Source: Dirofilaria immitis
Taxonomy: Eukaryota > Nematoda > Chromadorea > Rhabditida > Onchocercidae
DNA length: 64,000 nucleotides
NCBI GenBank assembly: GCA_024305405.1
Contig: JAKNDB010000107.1
Span: 3,410,001-3,474,000 of the forward strand
Direction of reading: 5' to 3'
Notes under the pieces: generated by a model
The model's database searches: none
Seen by the model: only the letters and a program-made list of their open reading frames with translations
What the model was told of the DNA's origin: nothing
Program-made: the position numbers and the translations under genes
Part shown: in pieces, positions 47,913 through 59,180 of the stretch
Layout of the letters: each line of letters begins with the position of its first letter
Position numbering within the stretch: the first letter of the stretch is position 1

Positions 47913-48324
47913 CTCAATCATTTATTTTCTTTTGGCTAAGATACATGTTATTACATGTGTTAACTTGTACATATGTGAATAAAGTTTAGTTTGACGTTGC
48001 TGATTTGCCAACGCAAAAGAGTCAGTTTCTTAATATTTTTTGTACAGAAATGTTTCATTCAAATTGAACGATTTGGAATTTTTTACTGTCTACTTCCAGC
48101 AGACAGATATTTCTCGTGTTTTATTTGGGATTTACCGAAGTGACTATAATTTTTATCAGAGACGATGTGACTTAATCACTGTTGGGAAGTCTAATTTATC
48201 ATCGTTTGATATTGGAAGTTGTTGGGGCACAAATATAAGCAACTGAAATCATCGGCAAGTTAGATACCTGATTGCAAAGACGTTCATTTCCTTATTTTCA
48301 GTTTTATTGAAACTAGTGTATGTT
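47913..48324. other. Short gap between MED22 and HAP40 (candidate operon spacer)
   Basis: 412 bp between the MED22 stop and the HAP40 start on the same strand. It holds AATAAA at 47978-47983 and a strong TTATTTTCAG acceptor at about 48292-48301, 24 bp before the HAP40 ATG. A poly(A) signal followed by an acceptor is the arrangement of a nematode operon with trans-splicing of the downstream gene. A frame at 48040-48246 has no support. Confidence 0.45.
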
Positions 48325-51121
48325 ATGGTTGAACCTTACAAGGATCCGTGGAAGGAATACAAATCAGCTTTAGATTCATTAAAGAAAAAATTCCTGAAGA
48401 AACCGAATAATCAACAAGTTTTGGCAGAGCTTGCGGACTTGGCTTTGCGTTTCCAGTTTGATTTTTGATCGTTTATAGATTATTGGGATATATTATCTTA
48501 GCTCAGGCTGCACGAAGTTTTATGTCTAGATTGGGATGTTGGAAAATGAGGCTTGTTATATTTTCTTACAAAATGAAGAAGGGATTTCGTACCTGTTTAC
48601 AGTCATTTGGGATGATTCATTTGAATTTTATATACTGTGAAGTTATATTTCTATATTAAATAAATAAGTAAAAAGGTGGGAACAGGAAAAAAAATGAGAA
48701 AAATATTGGATTTGATAGAATTTTTTAATACAATGTTCTCATTTGAGGCGTTAAAGAATTTCTCTTACTTCACTTTTAAAAATTATTTTAGGGATGAAGA
48801 ATGTGAACAGTATGCAGGTATGTGTCATATACAAATGGCAAAAATTAATGAAAAATGGGTGATTGGAGCATGCAATATAATCATTATCTGAAGGCTGCTA
48901 GATGTTTTAAAAATGCAGAAATGCGAAATTACGAGATGAACATATTTGGTATATTTTTATTGTTTTAAGCTTTTCACTTTCTCAGGAGACTATCTAATAG
49001 TTTGTTGTTTTATTATATGAATAATTGTATTATAAGATTCTTCTAAGATCAAGAAAAATTTTTTATAATTTATAGTGTAAAATTTAGCTAATTGGGCTGA
49101 TGATGAACAAACACTTTCTTGTGAGTCTTCTGAAGAAAATAAATAGGAAAACTTGTTTTGTATAACATGTTCCTTCTATTATCAAAAATGATTGAAAAAT
49201 ATTCTTTTTTCTTTGTTTTACTTGTTGAAAATTTTAATGTTTGTTCATCAGCTATTACCAAGAATTTGCATTGTACTGATTGGTATAGCAAAACGAACAT
49301 CTGATCGCTGATTGATTTAGTGCTGCATTTAGAAGTTAAATATATAAGTAAAGATAATTGTTTCATTAAATATGTTGATTAAATTAGGGATTTTATGTTG
49401 GAATAACTGAGATTGTTTGATTTAATTCAATTGATTACAGCTTGACATTTTATGTTATTGCAGCCTGTTCCGATCACTTGAATTATATGCAGGATTGTTA
49501 TAATCGAGCGATTGATTTAATTCTCGATCATCAGGGATTTTGGCTGGCTGGTTTGCACTGCACTGAGCTAGGCTCTACATTGTGCAGTATCGATGAGCAC
49601 CAATTGGCATTACCGTTTTTGTTACGAGGTCTATATATTTCATAGTATTCGAAAATTTTGAAGATCTCATTTCATATTTGAAATTATGGCTTATATTATT
49701 TTATATCATGACAAATGATAGAACTCTTAGAGGATATATTACTGAAACAATAACATACATTTGATCATCTTCAAATATTTAATCTGTCAATATTTTTATT
49801 CTGTCCCAATAATATGTATTTAATTACTTTTAAGGAGCCGAACTTTTGAAAGTGGAATTTCGCACCCATTTAGCAGCTTTAGAGAAATTAGCGGCTTGCC
49901 AAGTTGAATTAGAGATGTATGGAGATGCTCTTGCAACTGTCGATGATCTGTGGACACTTCACATGAAGAGTACAGATGATCCAAAGTAACTCTTTTTTCA
50001 TTTTTTTTTCGAAATAATTGTAATTTTAATAATTTCAAGGTCTGAATTCCCAATGATTTGAGAAATCTTTTGTTAAATCATTATATCTACATTTCATCAA
50101 AATAAAATAATGTTTCTTTCACATAGCATGGAAATCTTTTCGATTTTCAGATTTGGTTATGGTGAAGAACTTTTGAAGGATTGCGAGTTTGCGTCAGTAC
50201 TTTTGCTGTTACATCAGAAAGTAAGCATTTTGGGCAACTGATAGCACTTAATAACTGGTTATATGATGATCCATTTTCCGATCGGTTTCCTCCTTCAGTT
50301 CAGAAATTTGAAATCAAACATAATATCGTTGATGATTTCGATGTGCAAATATTAGGAAGACGTTATTTTTAGATCGGCAAAAATGGAATGCACTTAGAAG
50401 GGATGTTATTACTAAAAAGTAATATTCATATAGGTTGTATATTAAATTAGCATTCAAACCTTGACTTATTATAACGTAGCTGAAGTTCAACTGTAAGAAA
50501 AGATTGTTTGAATATGCAAGGGCTGACGTTTTTGAAGGCTGAAGATGTCTATTGATCAGATGATACATGCTAAAGTTATAAAACCCAAATAAATATATGA
50601 CTAGCATATTTGAATTAAAGAGGCATTTGTTTTGGTAAATCATATGTTCTGAGAAATAACATATTGGTTTGTGAATATAACAGTACTGATGCAGAATGTA
50701 TGAATATAATAGTACTGGTACATTTTTCAAATTGAATTTGCAGAATGATGATATATCTGCTCGACATCGTTTACTTTTATCGATGTACGATGAGTCATCG
50801 CTAATGCTTGATGAAAAGACCAAAAAGGAACAGAAAATACCGTGGAAAAAGTTACCACCGAAAGATTCTTCATTATCTAAGGATTTATATTTCTATTTTT
50901 ATGAATTTGTAATGGCACTTCGTCATGGTGACGTAGAAATGGCTGAGAAAAGTTTCGATTTTCTTGAAAAATATTTTAATTTGATGTGCTTTAATCTAGC
51001 TATGAGGTTGCTAGATGAAGTAATGGATAGAGGTGGATTAGATAAGAGAGGTTTTACGGATAAATTTATTTTTCGAAAGGAGCATGAAAAAGAAAGCGCT
51101 TTTTTTCATAGTACCAGATGA
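48325..51121 (+). CDS. HAP40 / F8A homologue (huntingtin-associated 40-kDa protein)
   Basis: HAP40 is an alpha-helical TPR-like protein that binds and stabilises huntingtin in vertebrates and flies. Exons 48325-48455, 48792-48948, 49464-49628, 49835-49985, 50151 to about 50327, and 50744-51121 give about 386 residues (human 371). Matches run in family order: YKSALDSLKKKFLKKPN to human YRLVSNKLKKRFLRKPN; ECEQYAGMCHIQMAKI and YLKAARCFKNAE to the YAAWCQLAVARC and AARLFLRQ helices; LHCTELGSTLCSIDEHQLAL to the LELAAALRDLGQPAAA helix pair; AALEKLAACQVELEMYGDAL to [40 protein letters not shown] to DVLVRCEVSRVLLLLLLQ. The C-terminal exon is long and helical. One A is missing at 48851-48855 and one at 50218-50220. 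The end of exon 5 is uncertain (50327 or 50342). Confidence 0.88.
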
Positions 51122-53139
51122 TTATGGTTGTAGTTTTCATAACAAAAATATCGATGCAGATTTCTAGATAGTATATTTGAACTTAGCTGATTTATTCCAA
51201 AATTTTAAGAATCAGATGCTAGTTTAATGCAAGGATTCCAGCTCTATGAAACCGTTACGCAAATAATTTTTGAAATTTCAAAATGATAATTTCATATTCT
51301 TTATTTCGTTCATGTAATTATGTGCATTATGTATGCGATATGTGTATTTGTTCTTTTCTGTAGTACTATGCTGTTTTAAACAGTTTAAATAGTTTTCAAA
51401 ATGCACTTTGTCACAAGGGTCATTAAAGATGGAAAAGAAAAAAGTTAAATAATGGAATAGCATTGTTTCGGATATCTCAAGATAATGAGATATTACTATT
51501 TTCTTTAGCCTTATCTTTTATCTGGCACACTTTTTTCCTTTTTTTGCAAGTAGAACTGAAAATAAGTAACTTCTCCTATGCCATCCGAATCCGCAAAAGT
51601 CGTTATTAGTTCATCGATCGAAATTTTGAACTTTGACTTTATGATATTTCACAATATTCTTGGGTCGTTATGACTTTTTAAGGGAAAAAATGAAATTATT
51701 GATTAATTTACAATAGTTTATCAATAGTCTGCTTATAAAGATAAAATTATTACGAGCAAAAGCTCATTTCTATATTTTATATAATTTAGAAAAAGCAAAG
51801 AGTTTGAGTTTAAATAAGCTAATTTATTTGGAATTAATGATCTTTGCAATCAAGAGAATTTATTAGTATGGATAGTGCATTCTTTCATAGGAGTAATTCA
51901 AGGAAATTTCGGTCAAACCATTCCGAAAACTAATTAGTGAAATGACTTGGCAAAATATACCCTTTCCTGTAATACTATATATGTTCTGATTACTCAAGAC
52001 TATGATACCGTTGAATCATATGTAATATTCAATCATCCGATAGTTGATATATCTATCCATCATGGTAAGTGTAAAACCTTCCATAAATATATATATATAT
52101 ATAAGTTTTAAGCCTCTAAAAATTTCTGAAAGTTTTTGGAAAATATAGGATATTAAAATAGTATTACTAATAAAATATAGCTCGGAATATTAAACTCTAC
52201 TATAATCCATGTATATAATGTTGCTCATACTGATAATAGATAAGACAATTAATATAGCGCTATTATGCCATTGGCTTTGTTATAATAAGCTTATCATAAT
52301 AAATATTGACTAAAGCAAAAATAGAGCAATTCTGAAGTTAATATTAGTTTCAAATCCTTAAATAAAACTGTAATTTACAGCAGTATTTTAATTGGCACAT
52401 ATCACATTTCATATCATCCCGTTATGACAATGATGACATCGCGCGATTCCTGTCGTTCATTGATATGCGCGATCGTATCGCTATATCACCGTACTTTCTC
52501 CTTTTTTCTTTTTTTTTTTTTATTATCGTATCTATGTTTTTATTGTTTATGTAGCAGTCTGTTCGATTTTTAGGTTGTTTTGATTTTTTTTTAAATTTCT
52601 TGTACCTTTTTTTTTGAATATTAGTAATATTATCGTCAAATTTATAATTGTATTAAGAATTGTAGAAATGAGAATATAATTAATTTTACTAATGTAATAT
52701 AGCCAAGTATATTTCTAACTTTACGGATTACAGAATCTAATAACATGCAAATATAATTTATTTAAAAATGGTCGCAAATTTCTCTCATCTTAAGTAAATT
52801 CTTGTAAATCAGAGTGATTCAGTAATTAATTTCTAAATGATCCATTTTCATCCTTTCTCAATTCATTTCAATTTTTCGATTAGTAAATTGTATCAAAAAT
52901 ACACTATTATTTTAGAATAAACTAATATTTTAGAAATAACAAAAATATTGGTTTTTTTCCTATTTTCATATGATTTTCCAATACAAGTAGAAGAATATAT
53001 ATCATAATTTAAGCTTATCATAATAAAATATAAAACATGTATAAACTATGAAATATATAAAATATAGATATATACAGAAACATAATAAGATATATCTGCA
53101 GAAATATATATATATCATAATTTAAGGAAATAAAAGAAA
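51122..53139. other. Intergenic region between HAP40 and NEK6/7
   Basis: About 2 kb, AT-rich. No supported exons. A GC-richer patch at 52435-52495 (GCGCGATTCCTGTCGTTCAT and similar) and pyrimidine tracts at 52496-52520 and 52583-52616 could belong to the NEK promoter. The segment ATATATCATAATTTAAG occurs at 52996 and again at 53110, just before the NEK start. Confidence 0.5.
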
Positions 53140-55625
53140 ATGTCGATAAATGATTTATCAGCAAGATATGGGAAATTGGATGCATTTGAAATCGAGAAGA
53201 AAATCGGTAAAGGACAATTTTCTGAAGTGTATAAGGCGCGATGTAAGGAAGATGGTAGTTATGTTGCATTGAAGAAAGTTCAGGTTGTATTTGCAAAATT
53301 TATTGCAACTTTATCAGATACTTTTATCAGATAATTTCATTTAAAGAGATCAAGCTCCATCTCACATTTTACACTCCACTTACACCATATATTTTAATGA
53401 AAAAAATTTTTTTATTTCCTGAACGACTATAATGCATCATCGGAGACATAACTTCATCATCATGATGTCCTCAATACCATGCGCTTCCAAATGATGGTAA
53501 AGTTACTCTACAAGTATAGGAATTACTATTAAGAATTACTATATGATCCAAGTCGTATATTATGGCAATAAGAAAAATTAGTAAAACTGAAACTCTTATA
53601 AATAAATAAATTATGAATATTCTTTGCTCATTCTTATGACAAAATTTTTAACATCCAGGGGATTCTTTTCTTATTGCTGCAGTACCATTTGAACTCTTTT
53701 AAATGTGTTACTTTCATGTTCCTGTTAAAGGTTTATGATATGGTCGATGCAAAGGCCCGGCAGGATTGTATCAAAGAAATTGATCTTTTAAAACAACTAA
53801 ATCATGTCAACATTATCCGCTACTACGCTTCATTTATCGAAAACAATCAATTAAACATTGTTCTGGAGCTAGCAGATGCAGGTGATCTAAGCCGTATGAT
53901 ACGGGTTAGTAAGTAGAATAATTTATATTTCTTTTTAAATTAAAAGAAATTAATGCATCACATGTATATGTGTATTTTGTTTGTTTACTGTATGTGTAAA
54001 CATTACGTTTGTTATAAAAATAGGATGTGCAATAAAATGGATTTGGGTGGAAATGTATACTTTCTAATGATGGCATTATAGTTTTTTTAAACATAACGTA
54101 CATTATTTAGTGTTTTTACTGTTTCCTGAAAATTATAAACTGGAGTACTATTTGAACTCTTTTAAATGTATTACTTTCATTTAATTTGTATTTATTTTTG
54201 CAGCATTTTAAGAAAAGTAGGCGCCTTATTCCTGAACGCACCATTTGGAAATATTTTGTGCAATTAGTGCGTGCACTAGAACATATGCATTCTAAACGAA
54301 TCATGCATAGAGGTAGGTTTTACATATGCTTAAGACTTCATTAATATTAGTAGGAATATAAGCTAATTCTGAGCGATTAGGTTTCTCTTCATTTCTTGTT
54401 TATCTTCATAAATTTTTTCAGTTTCTCGTTTCATTTAATATTTATACATATTCTTTTTCGTTATCACAGAAGAGTATATTTCTATTATAAGTTATTTTAT
54501 TTACTATGCAGATATTAAGCCAGCCAATGTATTCATTACTGTGGATGGTACTGTGAAGCTTGGCGATCTTGGCCTTGGCAGATTTTTAGCTCAAAAACTA
54601 CAGCGGCACATTCTTTAGTTGGCACACCGTACTACATGAGTCCTGAAAGGATACAGGAGAATGGATATAATTTCAAATCAGATTTATGGAGCATTGGTTG
54701 CTTATTGTATGAAGTAAATGCATCTTCACTTTTGCCAAAAACTTGAGTTCAAGAACTATCACTTGTTTCAAATCCAATTTTTTATTTTATCTCAAAATTT
54801 GCTTTTGTCTTTTTGGTAGATAGGGCGCTGACTGTCAATAATCTAAGTAAAATAGAGTTATCCTTTTAATTACAAAATATATAATGAAGTGAATGATAAA
54901 CAACTTAACGATCGGATGCAGTAAAGCATAATTTGGTAACTCATATCATGCACTGCTAATCATTCAATTCATCACTCCAATCGAATGAATTATTTTGTGC
55001 GCATATTTCTTACGTTTAAATTTTTGCAGATGGCTGCGTTGCAATCACCATTTTATGGTGACAAGTTGAATTTGTATTCATTATGCAAAAATTGAAAACT
55101 GCGAATATCCACCTTTGCCAGCTGATATATATTCACAGCAGGTTCTGTTTTAAGGATATTATGCCAATTTTACCTTTGCAGATATTTGTTACCAAGTGAC
55201 GACTGATTATATTAATTGGTAACACATCAAGCAAATCTGATAGATAATTATATTACAGTAAAGATTATTTCCAGTTGCGTGATTTAATTTCGCGATGCAT
55301 TTGTTCGAATCCCAGTAAACGTCCAGATGTTGCCGAATTACTTAATATTTCGGAACAGATGAACACTCATTTCCAAGTTAATATTGTTTATTACTATGTA
55401 TTTTGGTTTTCTTAATTTTTTATTTCGCAAATTTTGAAAGTTCTTGTTTTTGTTTTTTTTTCTTTTTTTGTGACATAATGTTCTATTGCTGTTGTTGCTA
55501 AAAATGTGATAACTACCGTATTATAATTTACTTGTTTCAGTCAGAAGGAGCAAATGTTATTACAAGATCACATTAGCGAGATCGAAGTGATGCTGGTTCA
55601 AGTACAGAAACTGCGGTTGCTCTGA
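53140..55625 (+). CDS. nekl-3: NEK6/NEK7-type protein kinase
   Basis: Ser/Thr kinase of the NIMA family; NEK6/7 act in mitotic spindle function, and nematode NEKL-3 in epidermal trafficking. Exons 53140-53283, 53731-53904, 54204-54312, 54512-54713, 55030-55141, 55275-55376, 55545-55625; about 308 residues (human NEK7 302). Seen: the short N-terminus then [16 protein letters not shown] (glycine loop), VALKKVQ (catalytic Lys), [55 protein letters not shown] (catalytic loop), GDLGLGRF (DLG in place of DFG, normal for NEK6/7), [20 protein letters not shown] and SLGCLLYE-type helices. One T is missing in the run at 54583-54587 (it restores [12 protein letters not shown]) and probably two As at 55087-55091 (restores LCKKIENCEY). 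The last exon has tandem acceptors TTTCAGTCAG; the second keeps an [12 protein letters not shown] coiled tail. Confidence 0.95.
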
Positions 55626-56535
55626 GTACTTAATATATTAAAAATAGATTGAAATACATTGACACATTGTTACGTTGATGCTTTGTTGTACGTATTTAGT
55701 GGCTTTTTTTTCGTACCATATATTCTTTCAATTACTTTGCCTTAAATTGTCTGCCAGATATTTTCATTTACGAAAACGAAAGTTATGAATGGAAAGTATT
55801 ATTCCTATATCGCATTAAGATATCTATGCATGTTAAAATATGGCGAAGCATGTATTTTTGGTTAAAAGCGTGTCATAGTTTTTAACCAACCACGGAAATA
55901 TTTCTATTTGTTGATTAAATGAATACTTCAAATACATTTACACAAACTAACAACTAAATGAAATTAGAATAGCATATTTTGAACTGAATATTCTAACCAT
56001 ATTTTAAAAATTCTTGTTTACTATGTACTCTATTTCCGTTTACGAAATTGTTATTGATTAATCCAACAGTTAGGACAATTTTTGCGATTATTTTTTGCGT
56101 CAATTTTGTTCATATCAAACTTGCAAAAGAGGAAGTTTTATAGATTTGTTGAAATTTAGAATTTAACATCACCCATCTTAATGCGAATATATATTTAAAA
56201 AATGTTCTGCTTATATGATTAAGAGATTTCATCTTCATTTTTAAGGAGCTCATTCGACGCCTGTTACTTCTCTATCTACAGGAATCAATATTTTTTTCAT
56301 TCATTATGAAGAAATTGGAAATAAAAGATGATGATGGATTCTGTGTTGTCAATGAATTCCTTTTGTTTTCAATGTAAATCCGAAGTGGAAACTTGTCCTG
56401 GAAACTTTGTAGATTATATCAATTATATCTAACATCGAAAAGATCTAAAAGTGCAATATTGAAACTTCCAATAGGATTTTTAAAAAAATATTTTCACATG
56501 AAATTTCAGTTAAATGGAGGAAGTTCTAGAATAGT
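55626..56535. other. Intergenic region between NEK6/7 and PIG-X
   Basis: 0.9 kb, AT-rich, same-strand neighbours on both sides. No supported exons and no clear trans-splice acceptor next to the PIG-X start. I see nothing else in it. Confidence 0.45.
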
Positions 56536-58354
56536 ATGATTGTTCGTATTTTCCTTTCTTTAGCTGCATGTGGCTTAGTTTTTGTCAGCACTGTGATTGG
56601 ATCGATGCGATAACGATACGTAAAGCTAACATCAAGGTTTTATTTTATAAGCTATATATAAATAACATCAAGCTTTGGATGTAAGTTACAGAAATTTTCT
56701 TTTAATTTCAAACTTTTATTGATTGGCAAAAGAATCAGTTACCACTGATAGCCGTATTTTTTTGAATACATTGCATGATCTTTTCAAAAATATCTGATTT
56801 CATGGGCATGGTGATGGTCTCCACCGGAATCTTAAATTGGATATCAATATCGGCAGTTCAAATCGATTTGTGGATTGTTTAATTGCTTATAAATTTGTAA
56901 TTCCTGCAGGTGCGTACATCGATTTTGACAGGTATTTGTTTGGAATTTAAATCATTAGAGTGACTAAATGAAAAAGTAAAAAAGGGATAGGTATAATGCG
57001 ACTTTCAAAACAATCTAAAATTATCTTTGAGTGAAGATTTATATTTAATTAAATCTTAGATTAATGACTTATATAGTGTAATCTTTACAGTCAGCAAGCG
57101 GGCATAATTTCTGGCCTTTTTCGATGCTTATAGGTGATTTTGGCATGTTGTTTGCAACTATTATTTATTGTTGCTCGATATCAGTTGCACAAGTTTGTAG
57201 AATTGAAACACTGCAAGCAAATTTATCATACTCTATTATTTTCAAAATGTTCATTTTATCATTTCCAATATTATAATGCTATAAATTATATGTTTAATAC
57301 CATTATACGTTTAGAATCGCTATACATTTAATATCATTTATTTATTATTCCGTAAAAAAAAGAAGTAAATTCTTCTATTTTCATTTCCTATAAACAAAGA
57401 AGAAAAAGAAAATTTATCTTTATTCAGAAGTAGTGTTGCAGTTTGAAGGAATATCCTACTCATACATATGGGAAGGCATTATTCGACGTTGAAGCTCCAA
57501 AAGAAAAATCAAAAAATACGCCATTCTATATATGTTCAAAACGAAGATTGAGGAAAATTTTCGTTCACAAACAACTTTTTGAATTACCAATACATTTGCG
57601 TTATCATGCTGCTACTGGAAAAGGTTTTGTTTTGTTTTTGATCCATCAAAATAAGTTGTTAGCATTAATGAGCCATCAAATATTATGCACATCACAGTGT
57701 TTCATACAAAACTTTTTTGCATGAGATTATTAGTTGTCAAACCATTCCATTTCTATTGCTAAATTCTTATTACTAAAAGTTATGGAAGAAGGAAAAATGA
57801 AGAAAAAAGTTGTTTCTTTGTATTTCCTAAAATATCTCCGAATAAATCTTAATTTCAGATGCTATAATTGTAGTGCCGGCTCCACAGCTGCTTTTGAGAT
57901 GCATGGAAAATTCTACTTTCCTGACGAGCCACTGCAAGAAATATTTAGTCAAAGTATGAATGCAAATTGAATGAAATAGTAAAATTTTCCAAATAAAGGC
58001 CCTTGAAGTGATTTACTGTTTTTTCTGAGAATCACTGATAATGACGATGTTAGTAGAATCAGAAAATTCTTTGAAGCACCATTTATATGGCTAATTTTAA
58101 TTTCAAACCAGTTTGATCAGTTTCTGCTTTTTGGTTTCTTGCAGGCACCTTGTGATTGTTCAGTTGAATCACATTGCGAATGGTTAATGATACCCTTTTT
58201 GGAAGATAACCCAGTCCAGTTCAAAATACCAACTGGAAATGTTTCTTCATTAAAATTCGTTTTATTTATTACTGTTTTCGTTGTTATTTGCTGTACTATA
58301 GCGATAATTATCGCTACAATGAAAAACGTCGTTAAAGTAGAAAAAGTCGAATAA
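56536..58354 (+). CDS. PIGX: PIG-X homologue, GPI mannosyltransferase I subunit (5' end uncertain)
   Basis: PIG-X stabilises PIG-M, the enzyme that adds the first mannose to GPI anchors in the ER. Secure exons: an exon ending at 56931, then 57442-57623, 57859-57953 and 58145-58354, all phase-matched. Family matches in order: GDGLHRNLKLDINIG to human KDGFHRDLLIKVKFG; FVIPAGAYIDFD to DIPAGLYVDP; LFDVEAPKEKSK to NFDIEAPNYLSK; FELPIHLRYH to FLPVHCRYH; AIIVVPAPQLLLRC; APCDCSVESHCEW to APCALENEDICQW; VQFKIPTGNVSS followed by one C-terminal membrane segment (FVLFITVFVVICCTIAIII). A short signal-like peptide (MIVRIFLSLAACGLVF) opens at 56536 and is taken as the likely start. Its link to the first conserved exon is unclear: an in-frame TGA at 56795-56797 and A/T runs next to it suggest lost bases. 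Confidence 0.78.
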
Positions 58355-59180
58355 CGAATAATCTTTGCATATCAGATCTCACCTATGTAATGTGGTTTGT
58401 GCCACGTCCCAAATATGCGTCCATTTTTCCTTGAATTCATATTTGGAATAAAGCTAACTTAGTTATCATATCCTTACTTTAATTACTTATATACCAGTGC
58501 ATGATACCAGTTGTTATCATTAAGTTTTTAATGCATTTCGATATTTTACTGATCGAATCTTTAAATCGTATATGTGATCCGTTTTATTTTTCATCATCTT
58601 ATATGATGATCTTTCAAATTGCTTTTTTACAATGCGAAAATAAAAAAAATTATTTATTTTCATCAACAAATTTTTTTCAAAAAATTGGTAATTTGTAATT
58701 AAATACAACTGAGCTTGATAAATAGATTAATTTTTAGCTGATAGATAGATTGGGAAACATTGTATTTTATGACATGACTTGCATGGAACAAATATACATA
58801 TACATCAAATTAAATTGCAAAAAAAACGACAAAGGCATAACTTATTGTGCATAATTGATCCAAGGATGTTGAAAAAGAAAATAAGTAAATTTCTAATTCC
58901 TAAATCAATGAGTCAAAAGTTGGTGGATATATGATATAAGGATATTTATGTCAATTAATCATACATTTCCGGATAACTTTGTGTATTTTGAATAAACATT
59001 CGAGATTGCAAGAGATGACATGTTGCCTACTTTATTATCTGCTGGGATAAATTTGGCTATAGAGTTGTATTAACTGAAAAAATCGGGAACATTTCAGATT
59101 AATCAAGTCAGCATTGCCAATATTTTATCACAAAAATAATATGAAATTTGGTGATAAGCTACAAATTTCATAAGGCTGTG
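58355..59180. other. Convergent 3' region between PIG-X and FARP
   Basis: 0.8 kb between two stop codons facing each other. AATAAA at 58447-58452 is a likely PIG-X poly(A) signal. Frames at 58501-58708 on both strands overlap and are unsupported. Confidence 0.5.
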
